64,000 nucleotides of DNA. It comes from Microvirga aerilata (GTDB taxonomy: Bacteria > Pseudomonadota > Alphaproteobacteria > Rhizobiales > Beijerinckiaceae). A program made the translations under genes and the position numbers. The number at the start of each line of letters is the position of its first letter. Position 1 is the stretch's first letter. The stretch lies in NCBI RefSeq assembly GCF_016743775.1, contig NZ_JAEQMY010000017.1, positions 1 through 64,000 of the forward strand, given 5' to 3'. Positions 53,344-62,509 of the stretch are shown here, in pieces. The notes beneath the pieces are model-generated. The model searched no databases. It worked only from the letters and a program-made list of their open reading frames with translations, and was not told the DNA's origin.

Positions 53344-54234
53344 ATGCGCGTTTTGGCCGTCGCGGTCACCTACAATCCAGATCCGGACCTGTTGGCCCGT
53401 GTCCTAGGATCTGTCGCCCCCCAAGTCCAGGGGATCGCGGTGGTTGATAATAATTCGTCCAATGCTAGGAGCGTGAGAGATGCCGCATCCGCGGTTCGGG
53501 CTCATGTCCTTGAAAATGAACAGAATCTCGGCATAGCTGCTGCTCAGAATCAGGGCGTCGCATTGGCACGTGACGAAGGCTACTCGCACATACTGCTGCT
53601 AGACCAGGATACGGTGTTGGCAGCTGGCGTCGTGGCAGACCTTTCGAGCCATCTGGCCGCTCTTGAGGTAGAGTACGATGGAGTCGCTGCCATAGGTCCA
53701 GCCTATTACGAACTTAACAGCGAGCGGCAGACCCGAGCCTATCAGGCCAACGGGCCTCTCCTATCCCGTCGTTCGCTCAAAGGCTTGGACTGTCCCGTGG
53801 AGAGCGACTTCATCATCGCTTCGGCATCTCTAGTCTCCTTAGACACGCTCGATAAAATTGGCAGCTTCAAGGAGGATCTATTCATTGATCTTGTCGATGT
53901 TGAGTGGTGCTTACGTGCCCGTGCAAGTGGATATCAGAGCTTTTTGTCTCCTACAGCCGCAGTCGAGCATCGTTTGGGTAGCACGATCGCACGAATTGGC
54001 CCCCGGAGAGTGGCGGTCCATGTGCCGATACGAAACTATTACTGGGTCAGAAATGCCCTCTGGCTCTCCCGCCAGCCCTACACTCCCTTGGCTTGGCGGC
54101 TCTATTTCATCAGCAGGGCCTTAATATTTCCGCTCGTTTACACAACTCTTACCGACCATCGACTCATGAGGCTCCGGCTTATTTGTCGTGGGATCTGGGA
54201 CAGTTTCACTGGGCATTTGGGTTCTTTGAAGTGA
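53344..54234 (+). CDS. GT2 glycosyltransferase, rhamnosyltransferase-like
   Basis: A 296-residue GT2 enzyme of the type often named rhamnosyltransferase. Motifs are LAVAVTYNPDPDLLARVL, IAVVDNNSSN, NLGIAAAQNQGVALA, LLLDQDTV and FIDLVDVEWCLRARASGY. The LDQD and VEW motifs are typical for dTDP-rhamnose-using members, which fits the rml genes nearby. The only plus-strand gene among the minus-strand genes here. The ATG at 53344 has GGAGAG nine bases upstream. Donor assignment is inference. Confidence 0.82.
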   Translation: MRVLAVAVTYNPDPDLLARVLGSVAPQVQGIAVVDNNSSNARSVRDAASAVRAHVLENEQNLGIAAAQNQGVALARDEGYSHILLLDQDTVLAAGVVADLSSHLAALEVEYDGVAAIGPAYYELNSERQTRAYQANGPLLSRRSLKGLDCPVESDFIIASASLVSLDTLDKIGSFKEDLFIDLVDVEWCLRARASGYQSFLSPTAAVEHRLGSTIARIGPRRVAVHVPIRNYYWVRNALWLSRQPYTPLAWRLYFISRALIFPLVYTTLTDHRLMRLRLICRGIWDSFTGHLGSLK

Positions 54235-54359
54235 ACGGCGGCTTACTAAGCTAGTGAAAGCTATATCCCTGCATTCATGTCGACAGCACATTGACCCATG
54301 GCTACAGTCATTCTAGACACGCTGATCTTGGTAACGACGCCAGACAACAGGGTCGCTCT

Positions 54360-55430
54360 CTATCTCGAATTTTGCATTGTTGATGCAAGTTCATGATATG
54401 CATTCTGCCAGTTCGTAGCCTGTTTTTCCATCCACTTGGCTTGGGCCGAGTTGGTCTCTGCCTCCAAAGCTCGAACGCTGTCCCCATACCAGAGTTGGGT
54501 TAATCGCTTCAGCAAGTTGGGTGTCGCTGCAATATCAAGGAGAGCCGGCAATGCCAACACCCGCTCCGGGGTAGGCCGGAAGCAATGCACTACATGGTAA
54601 GCGAGATTGAGGCGTGTCTCAATAACACTCAGATCGTCCAATCCGTCTTGAGCCATCACTCTCATGAGCCGATCAATAGAAGCGAACATCGCGGGATCTC
54701 GCGTTGCCGCGCCAATATAAGTGGATCCATATCCCTTGATGTCGGACTCGAACCCACTGAAGTACGCGTCGATATTTATAGCAAAAAGACGTTCCAGCCC
54801 CGAGATTGTCGGATATGAAATATGTTCATATGAAGAGTTGAACCAATCTCGATTGTCGCGATGATCAGAGATAAGTGGGACCTCGAACAGCAGGACTCCA
54901 TTGTACGTCAACAGATCGAGACTTTTTCTAATAGCGCCAGAGAAATCAAGTACGTGTTCGAAGGTAGCGATAGATGTGATGACATCAAAGCGACCCACTT
55001 TATCAACGGATATCGCAGGATCAGCAACATCGTGAGACAGGATCGTCACGCCGTGGCTCGCAGCCTGCGCCGCTGCACTGCCATTCACTTCGATTCCAAA
55101 ACATTCATAGGGGCCGGCTAAGCGTCGGAGCAGAAACCCATCAGCGCAACCAATATCTAAGACCCTACCTCCAGAAGGCTTTGCAGCTTCAACAAATAAT
55201 CTTGCCCAAAGAAGACCGTGCTCAGCAGTAAAAGCATAATCTTCATAGCCGACCGCACCGGCGGCAGTCTGACCATAATAACCATCCTCGTAGAAGGCCT
55301 CCGTACTTTCAGGCGGATCCTCAATTGTACCCATTCCACAATCTGCACAGAACTGTATGCGACGCCCGTCCCCGCGTGCAACATAGTTTGCAACTTGTAC
55401 ACAGTGGCAGACATTACATGAGAAACTCAT
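54360..55430 (-). CDS. AdoMet-dependent methyltransferase with C-terminal coiled tail
   Basis: A 356-residue protein. It starts with a zinc-binding CNVC…CADCG region, then a class I AdoMet domain with RVLDIGCADGFLLRRL (near residue 90), an FDVITSIATFEHVLD active-site motif, and LLTYNGVLLFEVP. The C-terminal 90 residues are helical and end in a coiled stretch (ALEAETNSAQAKWMEKQATNWQNAYHEL), which could bind a partner glycosyltransferase. It probably methylates a sugar of the growing glycan, perhaps as a chain terminator. Such terminators are usual in ABC-exported glycans, but this role is inference. Confidence 0.82.
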   Translation of the reverse strand: MSFSCNVCHCVQVANYVARGDGRRIQFCADCGMGTIEDPPESTEAFYEDGYYGQTAAGAVGYEDYAFTAEHGLLWARLFVEAAKPSGGRVLDIGCADGFLLRRLAGPYECFGIEVNGSAAAQAASHGVTILSHDVADPAISVDKVGRFDVITSIATFEHVLDFSGAIRKSLDLLTYNGVLLFEVPLISDHRDNRDWFNSSYEHISYPTISGLERLFAINIDAYFSGFESDIKGYGSTYIGAATRDPAMFASIDRLMRVMAQDGLDDLSVIETRLNLAYHVVHCFRPTPERVLALPALLDIAATPNLLKRLTQLWYGDSVRALEAETNSAQAKWMEKQATNWQNAYHELASTMQNSR

Positions 55431-55504
55431 GGGCGCATCCTTCCAGAGTCGAGCGTAATTCAGAGATCTAACTTGAATATATTACAGAATGAGCGATCAA
55501 TGAA

Positions 55505-56593
55505 CTATGATAATATTAGGCTCCTGAATACTGCCTCGTAATCATCTAGCATTCGGGTCCGATCAAACCGTTCTTCCGCTACGATTCTGCACATGAGCTG
55601 CATCTGACGAAATATTGACGGCTCCTTGAGCCACTCGGCAAGCACCCGCGCAATTTGCGGGTGGTCTTCGGGTCGGAACAAGAAGCCGTTAGAACCGGGC
55701 TGGATGAGTTCTGGGATGCCGCCGACTGGCGCACCAATAACCGGGACACCACAGGCGTTTGCTTCCATGATCACATTTGGCCTGCCATCCAGCTTCGACG
55801 GCACAACTAGAACATCGAGCTGGGCGAGAGCCGCAGATGCTTGGTCCACATAACCACCAAACTGAATGACATCCGCAGCCGGACCATCTCCGATGCGGGC
55901 TTTAACTGCCCCAGACATCTCTCCTTCACCGAACATAACGAATTGTAACCCTGGCAGAGCTTGATGCAAGTATTCAGCGAGAGTGACGAAGCCGAGAGGA
56001 TTCTTCTCAGGTGACATTCTCCCAAAGTACCCTACAACAAGGCTATTGTCATTCCGAATAGAGCTCTTTGGTTTAAAAATATCTAGGTCGATCCCACTTT
56101 CTACTTTGCATATGTTTGGGTCAGTCTTAGAAGTATTATCACATATAAACTGCTGCATGTCACTGCTCTCAACGATGACCCCATCGAAGCAGGCCTCAAA
56201 GAGGAAGTGATTTAGCGTATGACCAACCTTATTATAGAGCACATCAACGATACGTCGCTGCGGCTCACGCTCCTTTAAATATGGGAGCTGACGGTATGCC
56301 CAAGGTGATCCAATTTGCAGCACCAGACCAATTTGCCGCTCTCGCACAACACCGGCCAGCATATCAACGCCTGTCACACCATGTGCATCAGAGAAGTCGA
56401 TCAACCGATCATCGGCAGCGAAATCCTCAGCTCGATCGGGTGTGTAACCTCCGGCTCCCGTTCGATAATATCCGACATGAACATCGATGCCTCGATCGCG
56501 CATCGCGCGGAGCACGATCAGAGACAAGGCTCCGTTCACAAGGAACGGGTGAAGCGCGAGTATACCTTGATCCATAAACGACCGAGTCCCCAT
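55505..56593 (-). CDS. GT4 glycosyltransferase
   Basis: A 362-residue GT-B family 4 enzyme. Donor-site motifs are VVGYFGRMSPEKNPLGFVTLAEY and VLVVPSKLDGRPNVIMEANACGVPVIGAPVGGIPE, with the E-x7-E within the last. The start overlaps the end of the upstream GT2 gene by 40 to 58 bases, depending on which ATG (56593 or 56575) is used. The overlap and the lack of space for a promoter show that the two are co-translated. Sugar specificity unknown. Confidence 0.88.
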   Translation of the reverse strand: MGTRSFMDQGILALHPFLVNGALSLIVLRAMRDRGIDVHVGYYRTGAGGYTPDRAEDFAADDRLIDFSDAHGVTGVDMLAGVVRERQIGLVLQIGSPWAYRQLPYLKEREPQRRIVDVLYNKVGHTLNHFLFEACFDGVIVESSDMQQFICDNTSKTDPNICKVESGIDLDIFKPKSSIRNDNSLVVGYFGRMSPEKNPLGFVTLAEYLHQALPGLQFVMFGEGEMSGAVKARIGDGPAADVIQFGGYVDQASAALAQLDVLVVPSKLDGRPNVIMEANACGVPVIGAPVGGIPELIQPGSNGFLFRPEDHPQIARVLAEWLKEPSIFRQMQLMCRIVAEERFDRTRMLDDYEAVFRSLILS

Positions 56594-57750
56594 CGAAGAT
56601 AGTTTGGAGTTTTAGTGGCAGGTTTCTTTGGAAGTACTGTGGGTTTGGGCTGAGGGCTACTGCTCTTCTTGTGCCGAGTGGCCTTCGAAGCCTCCCGATA
56701 TAGATCCTCCCATGTTTTACTCTTCTGATACCAGTAGTCTCGAGCTTCAATATAAGCCCCGATATCTCGCTCAAGCCTACTCAGGTGCGCCGCCTGCTCT
56801 GAACCATCCGTCAAGGCAAGAGTTCGGCGACCGAGGCGTGTGAGAGAGGGGTCCTCGTCGCGCGCAGCCAATGCCGTTCGGAACGTTGTAAAATCGGCAA
56901 ACCCAGTTCCTGCCATCATCAGACCAAGCAGCCTATGTACCTCGATAGGCTGCAGTGCGCTGAGTTGAGGGTGGCGTGCGACCCAGGTCACAATGCGCTC
57001 AATTGATGGATATAGGGCCCGGGCCTCGGCCAACGGGACGAGGTTTCGCAACATCGAGTGGGTGATTTCAAGCATTGTCCCTAGCGGATCAGCATGTGTC
57101 ACGCCCTGTGAATGTTGCCGAGAGAACGTGAGAGGCTCAGGTAGAACTGCGAAGCGGCAGCCTAAACGGAGTGCACGAGTCCATAACTCATAATCGGGGG
57201 CCCGAACCATCGCTGGATCATCGAGACCGATCCGCAAGTGGGCCGCGCGACGTACCATTGTAGACGACCGGCAGAGTGGATTGGCTCCCAACCATGGATC
57301 AAGGCGGTTGAGGTCGTGCGCGACGTTCGTGAGCGCCTCCAATTCCTGGGCCTTTGGATGTGGCATGCCCTGCTTGTCGACGAATTTAACGTACGTTCCA
57401 ATAATGTCGAGCGACGGGTCAGCAGCGAGAGCTGCCAGTTGAAGCTCGGCCTTCTGCGGAGCGATCCAATCATCGGCATCCAAGTTTACCAGCCAATCCC
57501 CGGAGGCGGCTTCCACCGCGCGATTGTAGCTCGCGGCGCCTCCGACGTTGCGTTCATTGACATGCAATCTTATCCGAGGATCGGCGAAGCTCCGCACGAT
57601 TTCGACCGATCGATCGCTAGATGCATCGTCTACAACTACGATTTCGAAGTCCTGTACGGTCTGATCAAGAATACTGCGGAGCGTCGTTCCGACAAACTGC
57701 TCGTAATTATAGGATAGAACGATATAGGAGAGTTTCGGGATCTTGCTCAT
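56536..57750 (-). CDS. GT2 glycosyltransferase with coiled and basic C-terminus
   Basis: A 404-residue protein. The GT2 domain (residues about 5–240) has LSYIVLSYNYEQFVG, IVVVDDASSDRS and VNLDADDWIAPQK. The C-terminal region has a helical stretch (SRLERDIGAYIEARDYWYQKSKTWEDLYRE), then a Lys/Pro/Ser-rich basic tail ending KVYSRFTRSL, which could contact membrane lipid. The DADDW motif is shared with the GT2 genes at 41286 and 43342. It overlaps the next gene downstream (GT4) and its start overlaps the end of the aminotransferase gene by four bases, so all three are in one operon. Confidence 0.88.
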   Translation of the reverse strand: MSKIPKLSYIVLSYNYEQFVGTTLRSILDQTVQDFEIVVVDDASSDRSVEIVRSFADPRIRLHVNERNVGGAASYNRAVEAASGDWLVNLDADDWIAPQKAELQLAALAADPSLDIIGTYVKFVDKQGMPHPKAQELEALTNVAHDLNRLDPWLGANPLCRSSTMVRRAAHLRIGLDDPAMVRAPDYELWTRALRLGCRFAVLPEPLTFSRQHSQGVTHADPLGTMLEITHSMLRNLVPLAEARALYPSIERIVTWVARHPQLSALQPIEVHRLLGLMMAGTGFADFTTFRTALAARDEDPSLTRLGRRTLALTDGSEQAAHLSRLERDIGAYIEARDYWYQKSKTWEDLYREASKATRHKKSSSPQPKPTVLPKKPATKTPNYLRWGLGRLWIKVYSRFTRSL

Positions 57751-58850
57751 GGCAAACAGGCCACAACGCGGTCTATGTCAGCCTCTGACAAATCCTCATG
57801 GAACGGCAGTCCAATCACACACTTCGCAAGTGAGTTGGTTGCTGAGAGGTCAGTTCGCGGCACGTCGGCAAAGGCAGGATGACGGTGACAACCGAGCCCC
57901 CACCAGCGTCGCCATTCCACTCCCGCCGCTGCAAGTTTGTCCAACGTGGACGCAACTGACTTCTCTGGAAGGACCACGTTAAGGGTCATCGTAACCCATT
58001 CGTCTCCGGCACCAGGCTGCAATCGTGCTTCTTTATTCTTCAGGCGGGTTGCATAGGCGTCTATCAATAGACGAAGCCTGTCAAGGCGAGTTGGAAGTGC
58101 CTCCAAAGCGGCGAGTCCAACAGCAGCTGCATACTCGGAGATTCGGTAGTTTCCCCCACGGATGGCCGATAAGCGCTCACTCCCCAGAAAACCGAAACCG
58201 GTCATAGCAGTGGTGGACTCAGTAAAGTCGGCATCGGCCGATAAGATCGCTCCGCCCTCGCCGATACCAAGAACCTTTGTCGCGTGAAGGCTGACGCAAA
58301 CGGGCTGCGCTCCGACACGGTCGAACACGGACGTGACTGCGGCCGCAGCATCAAATACCACAGGTATGCCATGCTTTACCTCGAATGCCATCCAGTCGTC
58401 GAAATCTGGCGGCGCTCCGAATGCACTGACCACAAGGACCGCCGCAGGCAGCGTGTCGAGCTGCTGCAAGGCAGCCTCGGCGATCTCAGGGGTCACCATG
58501 AGAGTGTCAGGATCAACCTCAACCAAGAATGGCGTCAAACCCGCGTTGCAGACCGCGTGCGTGCTCGCAATGAAGGTGAACGCAGGCATGATGCAAATTC
58601 CGCCCTTTGAGCAGGACTTTGCGCGCAGAGCCAGTTCGATTGCAGCCGTGCCATTACAGGTCAGTGTGACGCCGGCAGCCCCCGTCAACTTCGAGAGAGA
58701 AGCAGAAAATTCCCGGGATAATGGGCCGTAATTGCTGTAGATTCGGCTTGCATCAATCCGAGCCAGATAAGGCGCGATGGCCGAAGCAGTCGGAAGCTTT
58801 GGTACTAGCACTTTGATCGGCGCACCCGATCGATCGGACACCTGAGACAT
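57747..58850 (-). CDS. DegT/DnrJ/EryC1-family sugar aminotransferase
   Basis: A 367-residue PLP enzyme. The Schiff-base lysine is K192 in SLHATKVLGIGEGG, preceded by the cofactor-binding D167 (FDAAAA). The family transfers an amino group from glutamate to a keto-sugar nucleotide. Next to a NeuD/PglD-like acyltransferase, and with a LegB-like dehydratase about 2.5 kb upstream, it fits formation of a 4-amino-4,6-dideoxy (or 3-amino) sugar, later N-acylated. The start codon ATG at 58850 is preceded by a weak ribosome site. Exact substrate unknown. Confidence 0.9.
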   Translation of the reverse strand: MSQVSDRSGAPIKVLVPKLPTASAIAPYLARIDASRIYSNYGPLSREFSASLSKLTGAAGVTLTCNGTAAIELALRAKSCSKGGICIMPAFTFIASTHAVCNAGLTPFLVEVDPDTLMVTPEIAEAALQQLDTLPAAVLVVSAFGAPPDFDDWMAFEVKHGIPVVFDAAAAVTSVFDRVGAQPVCVSLHATKVLGIGEGGAILSADADFTESTTAMTGFGFLGSERLSAIRGGNYRISEYAAAVGLAALEALPTRLDRLRLLIDAYATRLKNKEARLQPGAGDEWVTMTLNVVLPEKSVASTLDKLAAAGVEWRRWWGLGCHRHPAFADVPRTDLSATNSLAKCVIGLPFHEDLSEADIDRVVACLP

Positions 58851-58906
58851 GGAGTCAATGAACCTCTATCCTTGAATTACAATGAATGCTGAAGCTGGCA
58901 CCTGCC

Positions 58907-59536
58907 TCAATCTGGAGCTGCCTCGGCGCGGTGTACCAGCGGCCGGGCCGGCACTCCAACAACTGTGCTCCCGGCTTGTACGTCGCGAATGACGGCAGCT
59001 CCTGCCCCAACGATGGACCAAGCACCAATACGACACCCCGGTGCAATTACTGCCCCAACCCCGATGTTGGCCCCCTCCTCAATCACAACACCACCCGCCA
59101 GTGACACTCCTGGACCTAGGCTTGCATAGGCCCCGATCACACAATCATGGGTGATTGTACACCCAGGATATACCAGTACATGAGGTGAAACCTTCACATC
59201 AACGGTCATACTTGCTGCTCCCAATATCATCACGCCTTCGCACAACGTGACGTTTGGGCCAATGATTGCGGCCGGGTGGACTGCGGTGGCGTACCGCACG
59301 CGACCCATCTGTTGAACAAGCTTCTCCCGAGCACGGCCATCGCCCACCGCTACGAGAAAGCTACCCTCTGGATCAGAGGACCAAGCCTCAAGATCATCAG
59401 CAACTGGAATACCCCGAACAGGCGAAGTTGCGTAGCCCGGCTCAACCAAGAATCCGCTTACCGATGTACTAGAGGCCTCTAAGACAGCAAGCACTTCACG
59501 TCCGAGGGCTCCAGCTCCTAAGATTACAACAGCCAC
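58907..59536 (-). CDS. Sugar N/O-acetyltransferase, NeuD/PglD-like
   Basis: A 209-residue protein. The N-terminal Rossmann-like part (AVVILGAGALGREVLAVLE) and a C-terminal left-handed beta-helix of hexapeptide repeats (IGPNVTLCEGVMILGAA, VGAVIAPGCRIGAWSIVGAGAAVI) match the NeuD/PglD group. These enzymes acetylate an amino sugar nucleotide such as UDP-4-amino sugar with acetyl-CoA. The GTGVPARP-type end (VVGVPARPL) is the usual lid. It lies 56 bases upstream of the aminotransferase gene on the same strand, so the two likely act in sequence. Confidence 0.9.
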   Translation of the reverse strand: MAVVILGAGALGREVLAVLEASSTSVSGFLVEPGYATSPVRGIPVADDLEAWSSDPEGSFLVAVGDGRAREKLVQQMGRVRYATAVHPAAIIGPNVTLCEGVMILGAASMTVDVKVSPHVLVYPGCTITHDCVIGAYASLGPGVSLAGGVVIEEGANIGVGAVIAPGCRIGAWSIVGAGAAVIRDVQAGSTVVGVPARPLVHRAEAAPD

Positions 59537-59767
59537 GCCTGTACCCGTCTGTTTAGTCGCTCTGATGAACCGTAGTTTCCTGTCGCGCGGCGGTCAATTC
59601 AAAGCCTAATCTTCCGCGCAGTGGTACTACAGGCGATAGCAAGTAAAACCCTGCTCAACTTCAGGCTTAAATCGCGAACGTGCGAGATCGGTGAAAGGAG
59701 CCCATACGGTGACGAAAGCAACGCTCCTTGAGCGTGAGCTTTTTCCAGAACTCAGCCGCGGGGAAAG

Positions 59768-60685
59768 TCAGTGACATGCATTTTCTGCATCAGCGAGGAT
59801 TTGCGGAAGAAGACTCTCAAAATCTGGAGGCTCTGGAGCCAGCCCGACGGCTAGGAGGCGCTCCGTACTTCCGACCAGCAACGGCATGTCATCCGACCGC
59901 AAAAGTTCCGGATCCACTTGCACGTCAATGCGCTTGCCGCACGCCGTGATCATGGAGTTCAGGAGCACATCAAGCCTGAACGCGTGCCCACTGCAGAGAT
60001 TTAGGATAGGCCAACACCAATGGCGGGCGCATGCCAACGCAATAAGAAGGTGTGCCGCTTCTCTGACATCGATGAAGTCACGGCTGACTTCAAGATTGCC
60101 AACTTTGATGACACCGTCAGTCCCGGAGGCCTTGACGATGCGTCGAGCAAATGATGGCAACGCAAGCTTCGGAGGCATTCCCAACCCGACCGGATTGAAT
60201 AGCCGCGCCACCATCACCGGCAGGCCGCGCTCGGCCGCGGCCAGGCCAAGGAGCGTCTGGGTATATTTGGAGATGCCATAATCGCTGCGGGGCTGGCAGG
60301 GATGATCCTCCCGGACCGGCATGGCATCGTTGCTGACGTAGCCGTATTCAGCCGCCGATCCAAGCAGAATGGTTCGCGGCGGATTGGCCATGCCGGACAA
60401 GGCGGCCAGCAACCCTGCCGTCGGGACAGCATTGGCTTCGAAGAGCAGCCGGGCCTCCCCATGGGTTGCACCAGCGCAGTGAATCACGACATCAGGCCGA
60501 CTGACGGCGAGAGCGTGCTCAAACTCCGTTCGCCCCCAGGGCCCGGGCCCAAGGACGATATCCCGATCCGGTCGGCTGCTTTCAGCCCGCGTGGCACACC
60601 TAAACGAAATGCCGGCAGACGCGGGAGACGCCAGAATGTGGCGCCCGAGAAATCCACTCGAACCGGTGAGAAGGATCCTCATCAT
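59768..60685 (-). CDS. NAD-dependent epimerase/dehydratase family protein
   Basis: A 305-residue extended SDR. The NAD loop is LLTGSSGFLGRHI (residues 5–17), the SDR Tyr–Lys pair is in YGISKYTQTLLGLA and an SAAEYGY segment carries the catalytic Ser. It resembles enzymes that reduce 4-keto sugars (RmlD/GDP-talose-type) as well as general sugar epimerases. It might stand in for the missing RmlD, but its neighbours make a role in the GDP/NDP-amino-sugar set more likely. The start (ATGATG) overlaps the stop of the nucleotidyltransferase gene. Confidence 0.82.
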   Translation of the reverse strand: MMRILLTGSSGFLGRHILASPASAGISFRCATRAESSRPDRDIVLGPGPWGRTEFEHALAVSRPDVVIHCAGATHGEARLLFEANAVPTAGLLAALSGMANPPRTILLGSAAEYGYVSNDAMPVREDHPCQPRSDYGISKYTQTLLGLAAAERGLPVMVARLFNPVGLGMPPKLALPSFARRIVKASGTDGVIKVGNLEVSRDFIDVREAAHLLIALACARHWCWPILNLCSGHAFRLDVLLNSMITACGKRIDVQVDPELLRSDDMPLLVGSTERLLAVGLAPEPPDFESLLPQILADAENACH

Positions 60686-61404
60686 GAACGCAGACGCGGC
60701 GAGAAGGCCTCTGGCTCGCCCTCCACCATTTTCTGCGCCAAGGCAAAGTCTTCAGGACGCCCGATGTCGAGCCACGTGCAGGCCTGCTGGTGGCACCGCA
60801 CCAGCATGTCGGCTTGAGACATCGATTGCATGAGGGTCGGCATGTCGAGATACTCGCCTGGTATGAGCCACTGGCGGACGGCATTCCGGTTGAGCACGTA
60901 AAGGCCCATACTGACGAGATGCTGATAGGTCGGCTTCTCGCGGTATCCAACCATTCGCATATTCTGGTCGACTTCCAACAGGCCGAACTCGGACTTAAGC
61001 TCACGGCGATAAGTGCCAATGGTCGCTGCAGCGCGACTCGATATGTGGTCGTCAATCATCAGGCCCATATCAAGGTTCGTCAGCAGATCGCCGTTCGTGA
61101 GAATGAAGTTCTCCTCCAGCTGATCGAGAACCAAACTCATGGGTCCCGCAGTACCTAAGGGCTTGTCCTCCACACTATATGTGATCGAAATTCCAAAGCG
61201 GGAGCCATCCCCGAAGAAAGCCTCGATCAGATGCCGCAAATGATTGACGGCGATGATGGCCTTAGTCACGCCCGCTGCGCGGAGTTGGCGAAGCAAGATC
61301 TCGAGGATCGGCTTATCGCCGAGCGGCATAAGAGGTTTCGGGAACAATGCGGAGTAAGGATGCAGCCGCGAACCCTTGCCGCCGGCCATGATGATTGCCT
61401 GCAT
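60682..61404 (-). CDS. Sugar-1-phosphate nucleotidyltransferase
   Basis: A 240-residue enzyme with the nucleotide loop IIMAGGKGSRLHPYSALFPKPLMPLGDKPI (from residue 4). Overall type is that of mannose-1-phosphate guanylyltransferase or PtmE-like sugar nucleotidyltransferases. With the LegB-like dehydratase gene upstream on the same strand and the SDR gene downstream, it probably supplies the activated hexosamine to be dehydrated. The nucleotide (GTP, UTP or CTP) is not identifiable. Its stop overlaps the start of the next gene. Confidence 0.85.
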   Translation of the reverse strand: MQAIIMAGGKGSRLHPYSALFPKPLMPLGDKPILEILLRQLRAAGVTKAIIAVNHLRHLIEAFFGDGSRFGISITYSVEDKPLGTAGPMSLVLDQLEENFILTNGDLLTNLDMGLMIDDHISSRAAATIGTYRRELKSEFGLLEVDQNMRMVGYREKPTYQHLVSMGLYVLNRNAVRQWLIPGEYLDMPTLMQSMSQADMLVRCHQQACTWLDIGRPEDFALAQKMVEGEPEAFSPRLRS

Positions 61405-61419
61405 GAACGTTTCTTTCGC

Positions 61420-62418
61420 TTAAACCGTATAGGTTGTAGCGGCATACAGCTCGCGGTTCGCCGAAATAAATTCGATGACCTGACGAAGACCGTCGTCCAA
61501 CACAGTCGTCGGCCGCCAGCCAAGAAGCCGTGCCGCTTTCGAATTATCTGATACGAGCTTCATGACTTCGCTCTTGCTCGGCCGGTCTCGTGCCGCGTCA
61601 TGAACAATGGGCTTATCCATCTCCATCAACTGCAGGATGCGCTGTGCGAAATCACCGATGCTGTAAGTCTCTCCGGTCCCGAGGTTGATGGTCTCGCCTT
61701 CGATCCCGGGCATGATTCCAGCAAGGATGAAACCTTCAACGGTATCCGCAACGAAGGTTATGTCGCGCTGTGGCGTCAGCGACCCGAGATGAATCTCATC
61801 ACGCACAAGCGCCTGAGAGATGATGGTCGGAATGAACGCACGGGCCGACTGACGCGGCCCGAACGTATTGAAGGGCCTGAGCACGACGACGGGCGTATCG
61901 AAGGACAAGTAGTAAGAGTCAGCAATTTTGTCCGCACCGATCTTGCTGGCGGAATAGGGCGACTGACCCTGAAGAGGATGCTCTTCGTCAATGGGCGCGC
62001 GACGCGCCGTACCATAAACCTCCGATGTGCTGGTATGCACGACCCGACCAGTTCCGAGCCGACGGGCGGCCTCTAAGACGTTCAATGTTCCCTCAATATT
62101 CGCACGAACATACGACCGAGGCGCCACATAAGAATAAGGAATAGCAATCAGGGCAGCTAGATGAAGGACCATATCTTGCCCTTCCACTGCTCTAAATACA
62201 AAATCGCTATCCTCAATATTACCTGAAACAATCTTAAGCTTGTTACGAAGATCTTCGGATAGAAACTTCAGATTTCCGATAGAGGAGTTGGAATTGTACC
62301 GCACCATGGCCGTCACATTTGCGCCGCGCCGCAGCAGCGTCTCGACGAGATGGCTCCCGATGAACCCCCCTGCGCCCGTTACCAAAATGTTCTTGCCCGT
62401 AACCACAAGAGCCTCCAT
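61420..62418 (-). CDS. NAD-dependent sugar 4,6-dehydratase, LegB-like
   Basis: A 332-residue extended SDR. The NAD loop is LVTGAGGFIGSHLVE (residues about 12–26), followed by LHLAALIAIPYSYVAPRSYV, VHTSTSEVYGTARRAPIDEEHPLQGQSPYSASKIGADKIA. These match LegB-type enzymes, which dehydrate NDP-GlcNAc to a 4-keto-6-deoxy sugar in legionaminic-acid and bacillosamine-like pathways. No sialic-acid-type synthase (LegI/NeuB) or CMP transferase is seen in the window, so the product is probably a 4-amino sugar rather than a nonulosonate. The ATG at 62418 is chosen; the frame extends 73 codons upstream into the next gene without similarity. Confidence 0.86.
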   Translation of the reverse strand: MEALVVTGKNILVTGAGGFIGSHLVETLLRRGANVTAMVRYNSNSSIGNLKFLSEDLRNKLKIVSGNIEDSDFVFRAVEGQDMVLHLAALIAIPYSYVAPRSYVRANIEGTLNVLEAARRLGTGRVVHTSTSEVYGTARRAPIDEEHPLQGQSPYSASKIGADKIADSYYLSFDTPVVVLRPFNTFGPRQSARAFIPTIISQALVRDEIHLGSLTPQRDITFVADTVEGFILAGIMPGIEGETINLGTGETYSIGDFAQRILQLMEMDKPIVHDAARDRPSKSEVMKLVSDNSKAARLLGWRPTTVLDDGLRQVIEFISANRELYAATTYTV

Positions 62419-62509
62419 CAAACTATTCTCGGGCTGCAATATATCGCTCGAGGACCGATGTCGAGACGCGATATACCCCTCCTGTGCCCTCCCTCCGGAA
62501 CTACGGGCG

